Assembly (NCBI GenBank): GCA_964620345.1
Contig: CAZUHK010000083.1
Span: 1 to 12,692, forward strand
Reading direction: 5' to 3'
DNA length: 12,692 nt
Origin: CAZUHK01 sp964620345
GTDB lineage: Bacteria > Planctomycetota > Phycisphaerae > Phycisphaerales > Zrk34
Shown piece after piece: positions 6,968 through 12,692 of this stretch. The translations under genes and the position numbers were made by a program. The notes under the pieces are model-generated. The model worked only from the letters and a program-made list of their open reading frames with translations. It was not told the DNA's origin and searched no databases. The first letter of the stretch is position 1. Every line of letters starts with the position of its first letter.

Positions 6968-7345
6968 ATGCCCGACCGACACTACCTCGATACCCACGAA
7001 TGGCACACCCGCGATGGCGACATCGTCACCATCGGCATCTCGCGCTTTGCCGTGGATGAACTGACCGACGTCACCTTCGTCGAACTGCCCGAGGTCGGCG
7101 ACGAGGTCACCGCCGGACAGGCGATGGGCGAGATCGAATCGGTCAAGGCCACCAGCGATCTGTACGCCGGCGTCAGCGGCAAGGTCGTCGCCGTGAACGA
7201 CAAGGCCGTCGATGACCCCTCGCTGATCAACGAAGACTCGTTCGGCGATGGCTGGCTGGTCAAGGTCGAGGCCTCCGACCCGGCGCAGCTCGATGAGTTG
7301 ATGGACGAGGCGGCCTACTCGGCGAAGTATCCGACTCAGGACTGA
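6968..7345 (+). CDS. gcvH: Glycine cleavage system H protein
   Basis: A 125-residue lipoyl carrier that shuttles the aminomethyl group of glycine between the P, T and L proteins, and can also pass octanoyl or lipoyl groups in lipoate assembly. The lipoylation site is K60 in GEIESVKATSDLYA, the canonical H-protein context. Other family landmarks are HEWH (10-13), the GIS-FAVDELTDVTFVELPEVG block (23-44) and the C-terminal DGWLVK-E. Length is normal. The start ATG 6968 gives the standard MP-RHYLDTHEW N terminus; a repeat array sits immediately upstream. The gcvT and gcvP genes are not beside it here, so either the system is dispersed or this copy serves lipoate relay. Confidence 0.96.
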   Translation: MPDRHYLDTHEWHTRDGDIVTIGISRFAVDELTDVTFVELPEVGDEVTAGQAMGEIESVKATSDLYAGVSGKVVAVNDKAVDDPSLINEDSFGDGWLVKVEASDPAQLDELMDEAAYSAKYPTQD

Positions 7346-7348
7346 ACC

Positions 7349-7371
7349 CCGCGCCGTCGAGCGCGGCGCGG
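7349..7371. terminator. Hairpin between convergent gcvH and eda
   Basis: An 8-bp GC stem (7349-7356 with 7364-7371) with a seven-base loop starts four bases after the gcvH stop and ends 15 bases before the eda stop. Neither strand has a T tract, so it may be a weak or factor-assisted bidirectional terminator, or simply chance pairing in GC-rich DNA. Confidence 0.35.
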
Positions 7372-7386
7372 CCTGCTCATCCGTCA

Positions 7387-8016
7387 CTACACCGATTCGG
7401 CGATCTTCACCGCTTCGGCGGCGACGGCGGCGATCCGGTTCCAGTCCCCGCCGGCGATCAGGTCGCTCTTGACCATCCACGACCCGCCGCACGCCAGGAC
7501 GTTGGGCAACCTCAGGTAGTCGGCCAGGTTGTCCGCGGACACCCCGCCGGTCGGGATGAACTTCACCATGCCGTAGGGCGCGCCGATCGCCTTGAGCGCC
7601 GCGGCCCCGCCGTACACGTTGGCCGGGAAGAACTTGAGCACGTCCAGCCCGAAGCGGCGCGCCAGGTCGATGTCGGTCGGCGTCGCCACGCCGGGGGTAA
7701 TCGGCACGTTGTGCTTCACCGCCCACTCGACCACCGGCGGGTTGGTGCCGGGGCTGACCAGGAACGTCGCGCCGCAATCCACCGCGCGCTGCGCCTGCTC
7801 GACGGTCAGCACCGTCCCGGCCCCGACGAGCATGTCGCCGCGCTTGGCCATCGCCGCGATCGCATCGGCCGCCGCGTCGGTGCGGAACGTGATCTCCGCG
7901 CACGCCAGCCCGCCTTCGACCAGCGCCCCGGCCAGGTCGTCGGCCCGCTGCGCATCGTGAATCGCCACGACGGGGACCAGTTTGATTTCACCGAGTTTCT
8001 TCAGCACTTCATTCAT
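7387..8016 (-). CDS. eda: 2-dehydro-3-deoxy-phosphogluconate (KDPG) aldolase
   Basis: Cleaves KDPG to pyruvate and glyceraldehyde-3-phosphate, the last step of Entner-Doudoroff and uronate catabolism; cytoplasmic class I aldolase. The 209-residue protein has the catalytic Glu in AEITFRT (E41), the GAGTVL block (65-70), FLVSPGTNP (85-93), PITPGVATPTD, and the Schiff-base lysine K128 in LKFFPA, then the phosphate-binding FIPTGGVS (153-160). Some activity on related 2-keto-4-hydroxy acids (KHG, KDPGal) is usual in this family. The start ATG 8016 has GGAAGG seven bases upstream; a longer TTG reading from 8031 would bury that site. It is last in the GH88-hicB-SDR-eda run, 69 bases after the SDR stop. 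Confidence 0.95.
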   Translation of the reverse strand: MNEVLKKLGEIKLVPVVAIHDAQRADDLAGALVEGGLACAEITFRTDAAADAIAAMAKRGDMLVGAGTVLTVEQAQRAVDCGATFLVSPGTNPPVVEWAVKHNVPITPGVATPTDIDLARRFGLDVLKFFPANVYGGAAALKAIGAPYGMVKFIPTGGVSADNLADYLRLPNVLACGGSWMVKSDLIAGGDWNRIAAVAAEAVKIAESV

Positions 8017-8032
8017 CGTGTCGCCTTCCAAG

Positions 8033-8059
8033 CCGGGCCAGAGCGAAGCGGCGGCCCGG
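8033..8059. other. Intercistronic hairpin between SDR gene and eda
   Basis: A 7-bp perfect GC stem (8033-8039 with 8053-8059) with a 13-base loop lies between the SDR stop and the eda ribosome site. It has no T tract. It might adjust relative expression or mRNA decay of eda; equally it may be chance. Confidence 0.25.
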
Positions 8060-8085
8060 GTACCGCGGGTAGGGTCTGGATCAGT

Positions 8086-8868
8086 CTACAGCCGATCCAG
8101 CGTCAGCCCGCCGTCGGCATAGATCGCCTGCCCCGTCGCGTAGGGCAGGTCGCCGCGGGCCATGGCCGCGACGATCTTGCCGATGTCCTCGGGCAGGCCC
8201 CAGCGCTTCTGCACCAGCAGGTCGGTCTCGGCGATCAGGCGATCGTACTTTTCGGTGACCGCCTCGGTCATGTCGGTTTTGATGATGCCGGGGCGGACCT
8301 CGTACACGTCGATGCCGAACTCGGCCAGCCGCGCCGCCCACAGCAGCGTGGTCATGCCGACGCCGGCCTTGGAGATGCAATAGTCGCCACGGTTGACCGA
8401 CGCGACGGTCGCGCTGATCGACCCGACGTTCACGATGCAGCCCCGGAAGCTCGCGTCGGCGTCGCGCTGCTGGATCATCCACTTGGCCGCGCGCTGCGTG
8501 AGAAAGTACGGGCCTTTGAGGTTGATGCTCATCAGCCGATCGAAGCTCTCCTCGCCGGCGTCGAGGATGTCGGCCCGCTCATTGGGCGCCACGCCGGCGT
8601 TGTTGACCAGCAGGTCGAGCCGACCCAGATGCTCGCGAATCTCGCCGATCATCCGCTGACGGTCGTTCGCATCGGCGATGTCCGCCCGGCAGTACAGCAC
8701 TTTGGTGCCGTGGCTTTCGAGCCGATCGATCACCGGCTGCACGTCTTCGAGCGGCCGGCGACCGTTGATCGCCACGGCATACCCCTCGCGTGCGAGCTTC
8801 TCGGCGATGCCCAACCCGATGCCCCGGCTGCCGCCGGTGACCAGCGCGACGCGGTTCAACTCGGCCAT
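8086..8868 (-). CDS. Short-chain dehydrogenase/reductase (SDR), possible keto-deoxy-uronate reductase
   Basis: A 260-residue classical SDR, cytoplasmic, NAD(P)-dependent. It shows the cofactor motif TGGSRGIG (11-18), NNAG (89-92), and the catalytic set S150, Y163 and K167 (YCISK), then the PG-IKTDM segment and a C-terminal YATGQAIYADGG typical of FabG-like proteins. R37-R38 after the second strand (NGRR) hint at NADP(H) preference. Homology alone would say 3-ketoacyl-ACP reductase, but the gene sits between a GH88 hydrolase and KDPG aldolase. A KduD-like or 4-deoxy-5-hexulose-uronate reductase role, yielding 2-keto-3-deoxygluconate, fits better; that assignment is inference. The ATG at 8868 has AAAGGA upstream at good spacing. 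The gene starts 31 bases after the HicB-like stop. Confidence 0.9.
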   Translation of the reverse strand: MAELNRVALVTGGSRGIGLGIAEKLAREGYAVAINGRRPLEDVQPVIDRLESHGTKVLYCRADIADANDRQRMIGEIREHLGRLDLLVNNAGVAPNERADILDAGEESFDRLMSINLKGPYFLTQRAAKWMIQQRDADASFRGCIVNVGSISATVASVNRGDYCISKAGVGMTTLLWAARLAEFGIDVYEVRPGIIKTDMTEAVTEKYDRLIAETDLLVQKRWGLPEDIGKIVAAMARGDLPYATGQAIYADGGLTLDRL

Positions 8869-8899
8869 TGCTCAGTCCTTTCAGCGCGTGTCCCGCAGA

Positions 8900-9115
8900 T
8901 CAAACTTCAACACATTCCGCGACAGCGTTCGGCATCTCGGCCGCGGTTTTGTCCGTCATGTCTGCCTGACACTCAAGCCACAGTTCGATCGCCTCACGGA
9001 CGTTCGCCATGGCTTGCTGGAGCGTGTCGCCTTGGGAATGGCAGCCAAGCAGAGCAGGCACGTGTGCAACGTAGCCGAAGTCCTCGCCACGTACCAAGAT
9101 CACCTTGAGCTTCAT
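8900..9115 (-). CDS. HicB-like small protein (type II antitoxin family), solitary
   Basis: A 71-residue protein with the HicB/UPF0150 fold signature: a first strand (KLKVILVRG), GYVAHVPALLGCHSQGDT, then a helix QQAMANVREAIELWLE. The family pattern is Y-A-VP-LPGC-SQG-T--EA--N--EAI. It lacks the C-terminal DNA-binding (HTH/RHH) domain of full antitoxins. No HicA-like toxin (about 60 basic residues with a GSHxxY motif) is adjacent: the flanking gaps are 1 nt toward GH88 and 31 nt toward the SDR gene. Its ATG follows the GH88 stop as TGA-C-ATG, so translation is probably coupled. Solitary HicB-like proteins are common and their role is usually unknown; it may be a relic antitoxin or an uncharacterised ligand- or protein-binding module. 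Confidence 0.8.
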   Translation of the reverse strand: MKLKVILVRGEDFGYVAHVPALLGCHSQGDTLQQAMANVREAIELWLECQADMTDKTAAEMPNAVAECVEV

Positions 9116-9116
9116 G

Positions 9117-10520
9117 TCATGCGGTCCCGTCGAAGAAGGTCAGGTACTTGCCCTTGGCCATGCGTTGGATCAGCGCGGCCAGTTCCAGCAGGTGGTAGTC
9201 GCCCCACATGCTCGATTCGCCGCAGGCGACGCGGCGGCCGGCGGGCACGTGGTCCCAGCGGTTGGGCCAGTGGTAGATCGAGTGCAGCAGCAGGCCCTGG
9301 TGGCGGTTGCCGGTCGCGAGGTAATCGTCTTCGAACAACCGCGCGGCGACGGTCAGGCCGGCCTGGAGATAACGCTTGCCCCTGGTCTTGCCCAGGTAGT
9401 TGCCCAGGCGGATCAGGCCCTGCGCGGCGATCGCCGAGGCCGAGGCGTCGACCGGTTCGTGATCGTTGAACGCATCGGCCGGCTTGCTCCGCCAGTCGCC
9501 GAGCTTGTGCAGGTTGGGCGCGCCATCGTCCCAGTAAGTGATGCCATCGGCGGCGGTCACATCGTCGATGTAGTGATCGCAGGTCTGCCGGGCGCAGCGG
9601 AGGTATTCGCCAACGGCCTGTGATTTCGCCAGGCCGCAGGCGGCTTTGAAGTCGCGCGCGTCGATCGTGTCGAAAAACTCAAGCTCTTCGGCATACCCGA
9701 GCATGGCCCACGACAGCCCGCGGGTCCAGGTGGAAAACGGCGAGTAGCCCTGCTGCGTGGCGCGGGCGCGGAACTGGCTGTCGTTCCGGTTGAACATGCC
9801 CTCGTGCGCGGTGCGGCCGGCGACGTCATAGGTGTGGCCGGTGTCGCCGTGGAAGACGATGTACTTGCTGGTCGCCAGGCCGTGCTGCACGCCGCGCGCC
9901 AGCAGGTTGATGCGCCGGTCGCCTTCGCTCATCAGGTTGTGGCCCAGCCGCCAGGCGACGCCGAGGATGCGCATCGATCGCATGGTGTCGATGAACAGCG
10001 AGTGCGGGCCGTTGAAGGAATAGACGTATCCCAGGCCGCACGCGGTGGGTGACCACCGCGCCGCCTGCACCGCGCCGCTGGCGGCAATGGCGTTGCGGTA
10101 GGTGGTGCGTTGCCATTCGCGATCGCCGTCAATCCGGTTGTCTTCGAGCAATCGCAGCAGGTTGCCGTAGGTGCTGAGATTGTTGAAGCCGTGGTCGTGT
10201 ACGCCGGTGTGCGTCACGTGCGGCAGCATCCGGTCGATCGTGCGGCGTCGGCCCAGGTCGATCAGCTTGGCATCGCCCAGCGCCTCGCCGGCGAGGATGG
10301 CGCTGCCGTACACGAAGCCCTGCGTCCACTCGGTCCAGCCGCGGGTGGTGTACCTGCCTTCGACGGTGAATACGGGCGTCCCCTTGGCCGAATCCCACGT
10401 GCGGTCGATGCTACGGGCCTTCTTCGCGGCCAGCTCGAAAACGCGGTCGGCGGCCTTCGCGACGGCCCCGGCGGTGAGTTTGTTGTCGATCTTCATGGGC
10501 CGGGCAGTGTAATCGATCAT
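9117..10520 (-). CDS. Glycoside hydrolase family 88, unsaturated glucuronyl hydrolase
   Basis: Releases the delta-4,5-unsaturated uronic acid that polysaccharide lyases leave at the non-reducing end of oligosaccharides, by hydrating the double bond. The 467-residue product has the (alpha/alpha)6 pattern of the family. The two key aspartates appear to be D109 in VHDHGFNN and D178 in SLFIDTMRSM (counterparts of D88 and D149 of Bacillus UGL, from memory). Further matches are FSTWTRGLSWAMLGYAE, DASASAIAAQGL and the final WGDYHLLE. There is no signal peptide, so it is cytoplasmic and acts on imported oligosaccharides. ATG 10520 gives the longest frame; ATG 10496 (MKIDNKL) is an equally plausible start, neither with a ribosome site. 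It heads the run with hicB, SDR and eda. Confidence 0.9.
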   Translation of the reverse strand: MIDYTARPMKIDNKLTAGAVAKAADRVFELAAKKARSIDRTWDSAKGTPVFTVEGRYTTRGWTEWTQGFVYGSAILAGEALGDAKLIDLGRRRTIDRMLPHVTHTGVHDHGFNNLSTYGNLLRLLEDNRIDGDREWQRTTYRNAIAASGAVQAARWSPTACGLGYVYSFNGPHSLFIDTMRSMRILGVAWRLGHNLMSEGDRRINLLARGVQHGLATSKYIVFHGDTGHTYDVAGRTAHEGMFNRNDSQFRARATQQGYSPFSTWTRGLSWAMLGYAEELEFFDTIDARDFKAACGLAKSQAVGEYLRCARQTCDHYIDDVTAADGITYWDDGAPNLHKLGDWRSKPADAFNDHEPVDASASAIAAQGLIRLGNYLGKTRGKRYLQAGLTVAARLFEDDYLATGNRHQGLLLHSIYHWPNRWDHVPAGRRVACGESSMWGDYHLLELAALIQRMAKGKYLTFFDGTA

Positions 10521-10559
10521 GGGACCGACAACGAAGTGCGGAATTCATCAAATCGTAAC

Positions 10560-10594
10560 TTGCCCCGGTCGGCGAACGCGGTATATTTTACCGC
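10560..10594 (+). promoter_or_regulatory. Candidate promoter with overlapping palindrome, haloperoxidase gene
   Basis: TTGCCC (10560-10565) and TATATT (10582-10587) are spaced by 16 bases and point toward the gene at 10641. A perfect inverted repeat, GCGGTA-TATTT-TACCGC (10578-10594), overlaps the -10 element and looks like a repressor operator. The same dyad read on the other strand gives TAAAAT, a possible -10 for the divergent GH88 gene, although its -35 would be poor. The site is the centre of the 120-base divergent region. Confidence 0.45.
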
Positions 10595-10640
10595 AGGCCC
10601 TGTGGATGAAACGGGACAGGGACAAGGGGAGAACGCAAAC

Positions 10641-12223
10641 ATGGATCAATCGACCAAGACTTGGCGCATGCGCGGCCGATTCGCGCGCCGTTTGCTGCTG
10701 ACGCTCTGTGCGGTGGGCGTGATGTCGGCGANNNNNNNNNNNNNNNNNNNNNNNNNNNNNNNNNNNNNNNNNNNNNNNNNNNNNNNNNNNNNNNNNNNNN
10801 NNNNNNNNNNNNNNNNNNNNNNNNNNNNNNNCGATTCGCGCGCCGTTTGCTGCTGACGCTCTGTGCGGTGGGCGTGATGTCGGCGACCGATCGGATCGCC
10901 CGGGCCGATGACATCGTGCTGGACTGGAACCAAATCGCCACCGAGGTGCTGGTGACCAATACCACGTTCCAGAACCCGGGCATGGCCTCGCGCACGCTGG
11001 CAATGCTCAACCTGGCGATGTACGACGCGGTCAACGGCATCCACCCGGTGCACGAGCAGTTTTACAGCCACAGCGCCCCGGCGCCCGGCGCGTCGGTCGA
11101 GGCCGCGGCCATCGCCAGCGCCCACAAAGTGCTCAGCGGCATTTACACATCGGACGCCAACGTGCTGTCGCTGATCGATACCAGGCGCGATAACGCCCTT
11201 GCGCTGATCCCCGACTCGCAGGCGAAAACCGATGGCATCGCTTACGGCATGTCGGTGGGCATAAACGTCGTGGACCAACGTGCGAGCGACGGCTTCAATG
11301 CCTCCAGCCAGTACATGCCCACCGACCCGCCCGAGGCCGGCAAGTGGCAGCCGGACCCGCTGAACCCCGGCCAGGAAGCGTGGGGCCCGGCGTGGGGGCA
11401 GATGACGCCGTTCGCCATCGGCTCGACGGCCAACATCCCCGTGCCCGCGCCGCCGGCGCTGGACAGCCCGGCTTATACCCAGGCCTACAACGAGGTGAAG
11501 GACCTGGGCCGCAAGACCGGCAGCTCGCGCACGGCGGAGCAGACCCACACCGGCCTGTTCTGGGCCTACGACCGCGAGGGCATGGGCACGCCCATGACCC
11601 TGTACAACGACATCGCGCGAAAGGTCGCCCAGGACCAGGGCAACGACATGCAGACCAACGCTTACTACTTCGCCAAGACGTTCACCGCCGTGGCCGACGC
11701 GGGCATCGTCGCGTGGGACTCGAAGTTCGAGTACGACCTGTGGCGGCCGGTGACTGGGATCCGGGAAGGCGACCACGATGGCAACCCGCTCACCGCCGGC
11801 GAGTCAGACTGGACGCCGCTTGGCGCGCCCGGCGACGCGGACCAGGGCATCAACGATTTCACCCCGCCGTTCCCGACGTACCTTTCCGGCCACGCGACGT
11901 TCGGCGGGGCGCTGTTCGAGATGCTCCAGATGCTCTACGGCGGCGACCTGAGCTTTACCATCACCTCGGCGGAGCTGAGCGGCCCCGAGGCGACCCGCAC
12001 GTACACCTTCAGCGAAGCGATGGCGGACAACGGGCTCAGCCGCGTGTTCCTGGGCATTCACTGGAACTTTGACGACCTCGTCGGCCGCGCGGCCGGGCAG
12101 GCGGTGGCCCAGCACATCACCTGGGAGTCGGGCAAGTTCGCCCTGGTGCCCGAGCCGACGACCGCCACACTGGCGCTGCTCGGCGGTGCGTTGCTGCTGC
12201 GGCGGCGCGTTGTGCGGCGCTGA
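10641..12223 (+). CDS. PEP-CTERM vanadium-haloperoxidase/PAP2-type protein, split by assembly gap
   Basis: An exported protein of the vanadium chloroperoxidase/acid phosphatase superfamily. It has a ribosome site (GGGGAG, 10626-10631), then ATG 10641. The frame runs into 100 Ns and resumes in another phase, but deleting one copy of the flanking 55-bp repeat plus the Ns (155 bases) rejoins it in frame as 475 residues. In that numbering: basic N terminus and signal peptide (about 1-37, cleavage near ARA), K310-x6-R317-P318, S364-G365-H366 (YLSGH in place of PSGH), and S415-R416-x5-H422-x3-D426. These are the complete vanadate/phosphate-binding and catalytic residues. The C terminus has PEP (452-454), a hydrophobic stretch and RRRVVRR, a sorting tail processed by exosortase. 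Whether it is a haloperoxidase or a phosphatase cannot be decided here. Confidence 0.88.
10677..10731 (+). repeat. 55-bp exact duplicate, left of gap
   Basis: These 55 bases are identical to 10832-10886 on the other side of the N run. Both encode the same part of the signal peptide (from the arginine-rich start to VGVMSA). Best explained as overlapping contig ends that were scaffolded but not merged. Confidence 0.95.
10732..10831. other. Assembly gap (100 Ns)
   Basis: Exactly 100 unknown bases, the conventional placeholder for a gap of unknown length, inside the signal-peptide coding region of the haloperoxidase-like gene. The identical flanks and restored frame indicate that no sequence is actually missing. 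Confidence 0.97.
10832..10886 (+). repeat. 55-bp exact duplicate, right of gap
   Basis: Second copy of the 55-bp contig-end overlap (see 10677-10731). The coding sequence continues from here without interruption to the stop at 12221-12223. Confidence 0.95.
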
Positions 12224-12246
12224 ACCGGCGAATACGCTGACCACCT

Positions 12247-12692
12247 ATGGCGGCACGGATCACCATCGGCCTTGACCTGGGCACCAGCGGGGTCAAGGCC
12301 GTTTGTCTGTCCGACACCGGCCGCGTGATCGCCAAGGCCGCGGCGGACGTGGCGCTGCGTTGCCCTGCGCCGGGCCATGCCGAACAACCGGTCGAGGAGG
12401 TGGCGGCGGCGAGTGTGGCGGTGCTGCGCGAAGTGGCCGGGTGCGTGACGGACCGGCCGATTGCGGGTCTGGCGCTCAGCGGGGCGATGCACTCGGTGGT
12501 GCCGATCGATGCCGACGATCAGCCGCTGGCGCCCGCGTCGACCTGGGCCGACCGGCGTGCGGCGGGTGTGGCCGATCGCATGTTTGCCGCGGCCGATGTG
12601 GATGCGTTATATCGGCACACCGGTTGCCCGCCGGGCGTGTTGTACCACCCGGCGCGGCTTCGCTGGTGGGCCGGTCAGGGCGTGCGGCCGGC
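12247..12692 (+). CDS. FGGY-family carbohydrate kinase, gluconokinase-like, N-terminal part
   Basis: The first 148 codons of a sugar kinase that runs off the right edge. It opens with the ATP/phosphate motif GLDLGTSGVKAVCL (residues 8-21). The block LSGAMHSVVPIDADDQPLAP-STWADRRA (about 78-105) is typical of FGGY gluconokinases, whose family form is SSAMHSL-A-D--G-PLTP--TWAD-R. LYRHTGCPPGVLYHPARLRW (121-140) likewise matches the gluconokinase TG-P-HP---K--WL pattern. Xylulokinase is the main alternative. Start ATG 12247 lies 23 bases after the haloperoxidase stop, so the two genes may be cotranscribed, but no good ribosome site is seen. A gluconokinase would feed 6-phosphogluconate toward KDPG and so to the aldolase encoded on the other strand; this link is inferred. 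Confidence 0.82.
   Translation, partial: MAARITIGLDLGTSGVKAVCLSDTGRVIAKAAADVALRCPAPGHAEQPVEEVAAASVAVLREVAGCVTDRPIAGLALSGAMHSVVPIDADDQPLAPASTWADRRAAGVADRMFAAADVDALYRHTGCPPGVLYHPARLRWWAGQGVRP

Noticed and set aside
8086..8868. Calling the SDR gene fabG
   Set aside because: The sequence is FabG-like, but no fatty-acid synthesis gene is nearby and the operon is uronate-catabolic, so a firm symbol is not justified.
8869..9116. A HicA toxin gene paired with the HicB-like gene
   Set aside because: The flanking gaps are 31 nt and 1 nt, and neither strand of the locus encodes a short basic protein with the HicA histidine motif.
10677..10886. Genuine tandem duplication or insertion in the haloperoxidase gene
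   Set aside because: The exact 55-bp identity around a standard 100-N run, and restored frame after collapse, fit an assembly artefact far better.

Overview
The window reads as chromosomal DNA of a high-GC bacterium, most likely a planctomycete of the Phycisphaerae type. The clues are a C-terminal PEP-CTERM sorting tail, polysaccharide- and uronate-degrading enzymes next to housekeeping genes, several starts with no Shine-Dalgarno sequence, and short-period word repeats between genes. This taxonomic placement is inference. The exact 100-N gap flanked by an identical 55-bp sequence suggests a draft (possibly metagenomic) assembly.

Left part, minus strand, read right to left: cmk (cytidylate kinase), plsC (1-acylglycerol-3-phosphate acyltransferase), a thioredoxin-fold protein with a WCGDC site, and, beyond a 362-base gap, the first 26 codons of lepA (elongation factor 4), cut by the window edge. 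A secreted FKBP-type prolyl isomerase diverges from cmk and ends in a clear intrinsic terminator. It converges on a minus-strand GH4 glycosidase of the CHSV (alpha-galactosidase-like) type.

Middle, plus strand: a processive membrane GT2 glycosyltransferase (cellulose/mannan synthase-like), then an isolated gcvH. On the minus strand a compact four-gene run follows in transcription order: GH88 unsaturated glucuronyl hydrolase, a solitary HicB-like protein starting 1 nt after the GH88 stop, an SDR oxidoreductase and KDPG aldolase (eda). Together they look like part of a route that removes unsaturated uronic acid from lyase products and carries it through a 2-keto-3-deoxy acid to pyruvate and glyceraldehyde-3-phosphate. 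The isomerase and the KDG kinase of that route are not in the window.

Right part, plus strand: a vanadium-haloperoxidase/PAP2-type protein with a signal peptide and PEP-CTERM tail, then the start of an FGGY sugar kinase resembling gluconokinase. The haloperoxidase gene is interrupted by 100 Ns. The same 55 bp lies on both sides, and removing one copy plus the Ns restores one 475-residue frame, so the break is almost certainly an assembly artefact.

The most unusual non-coding signal is a set of four short tandem arrays with periods of 7 to 9 bp, each built from a different word and each placed between genes. One of them is a mirrored pair of octamer arrays that fills the whole cmk-plsC gap. 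I see no CRISPR array, transposase, rRNA or tRNA, and no clearly new multi-gene system.
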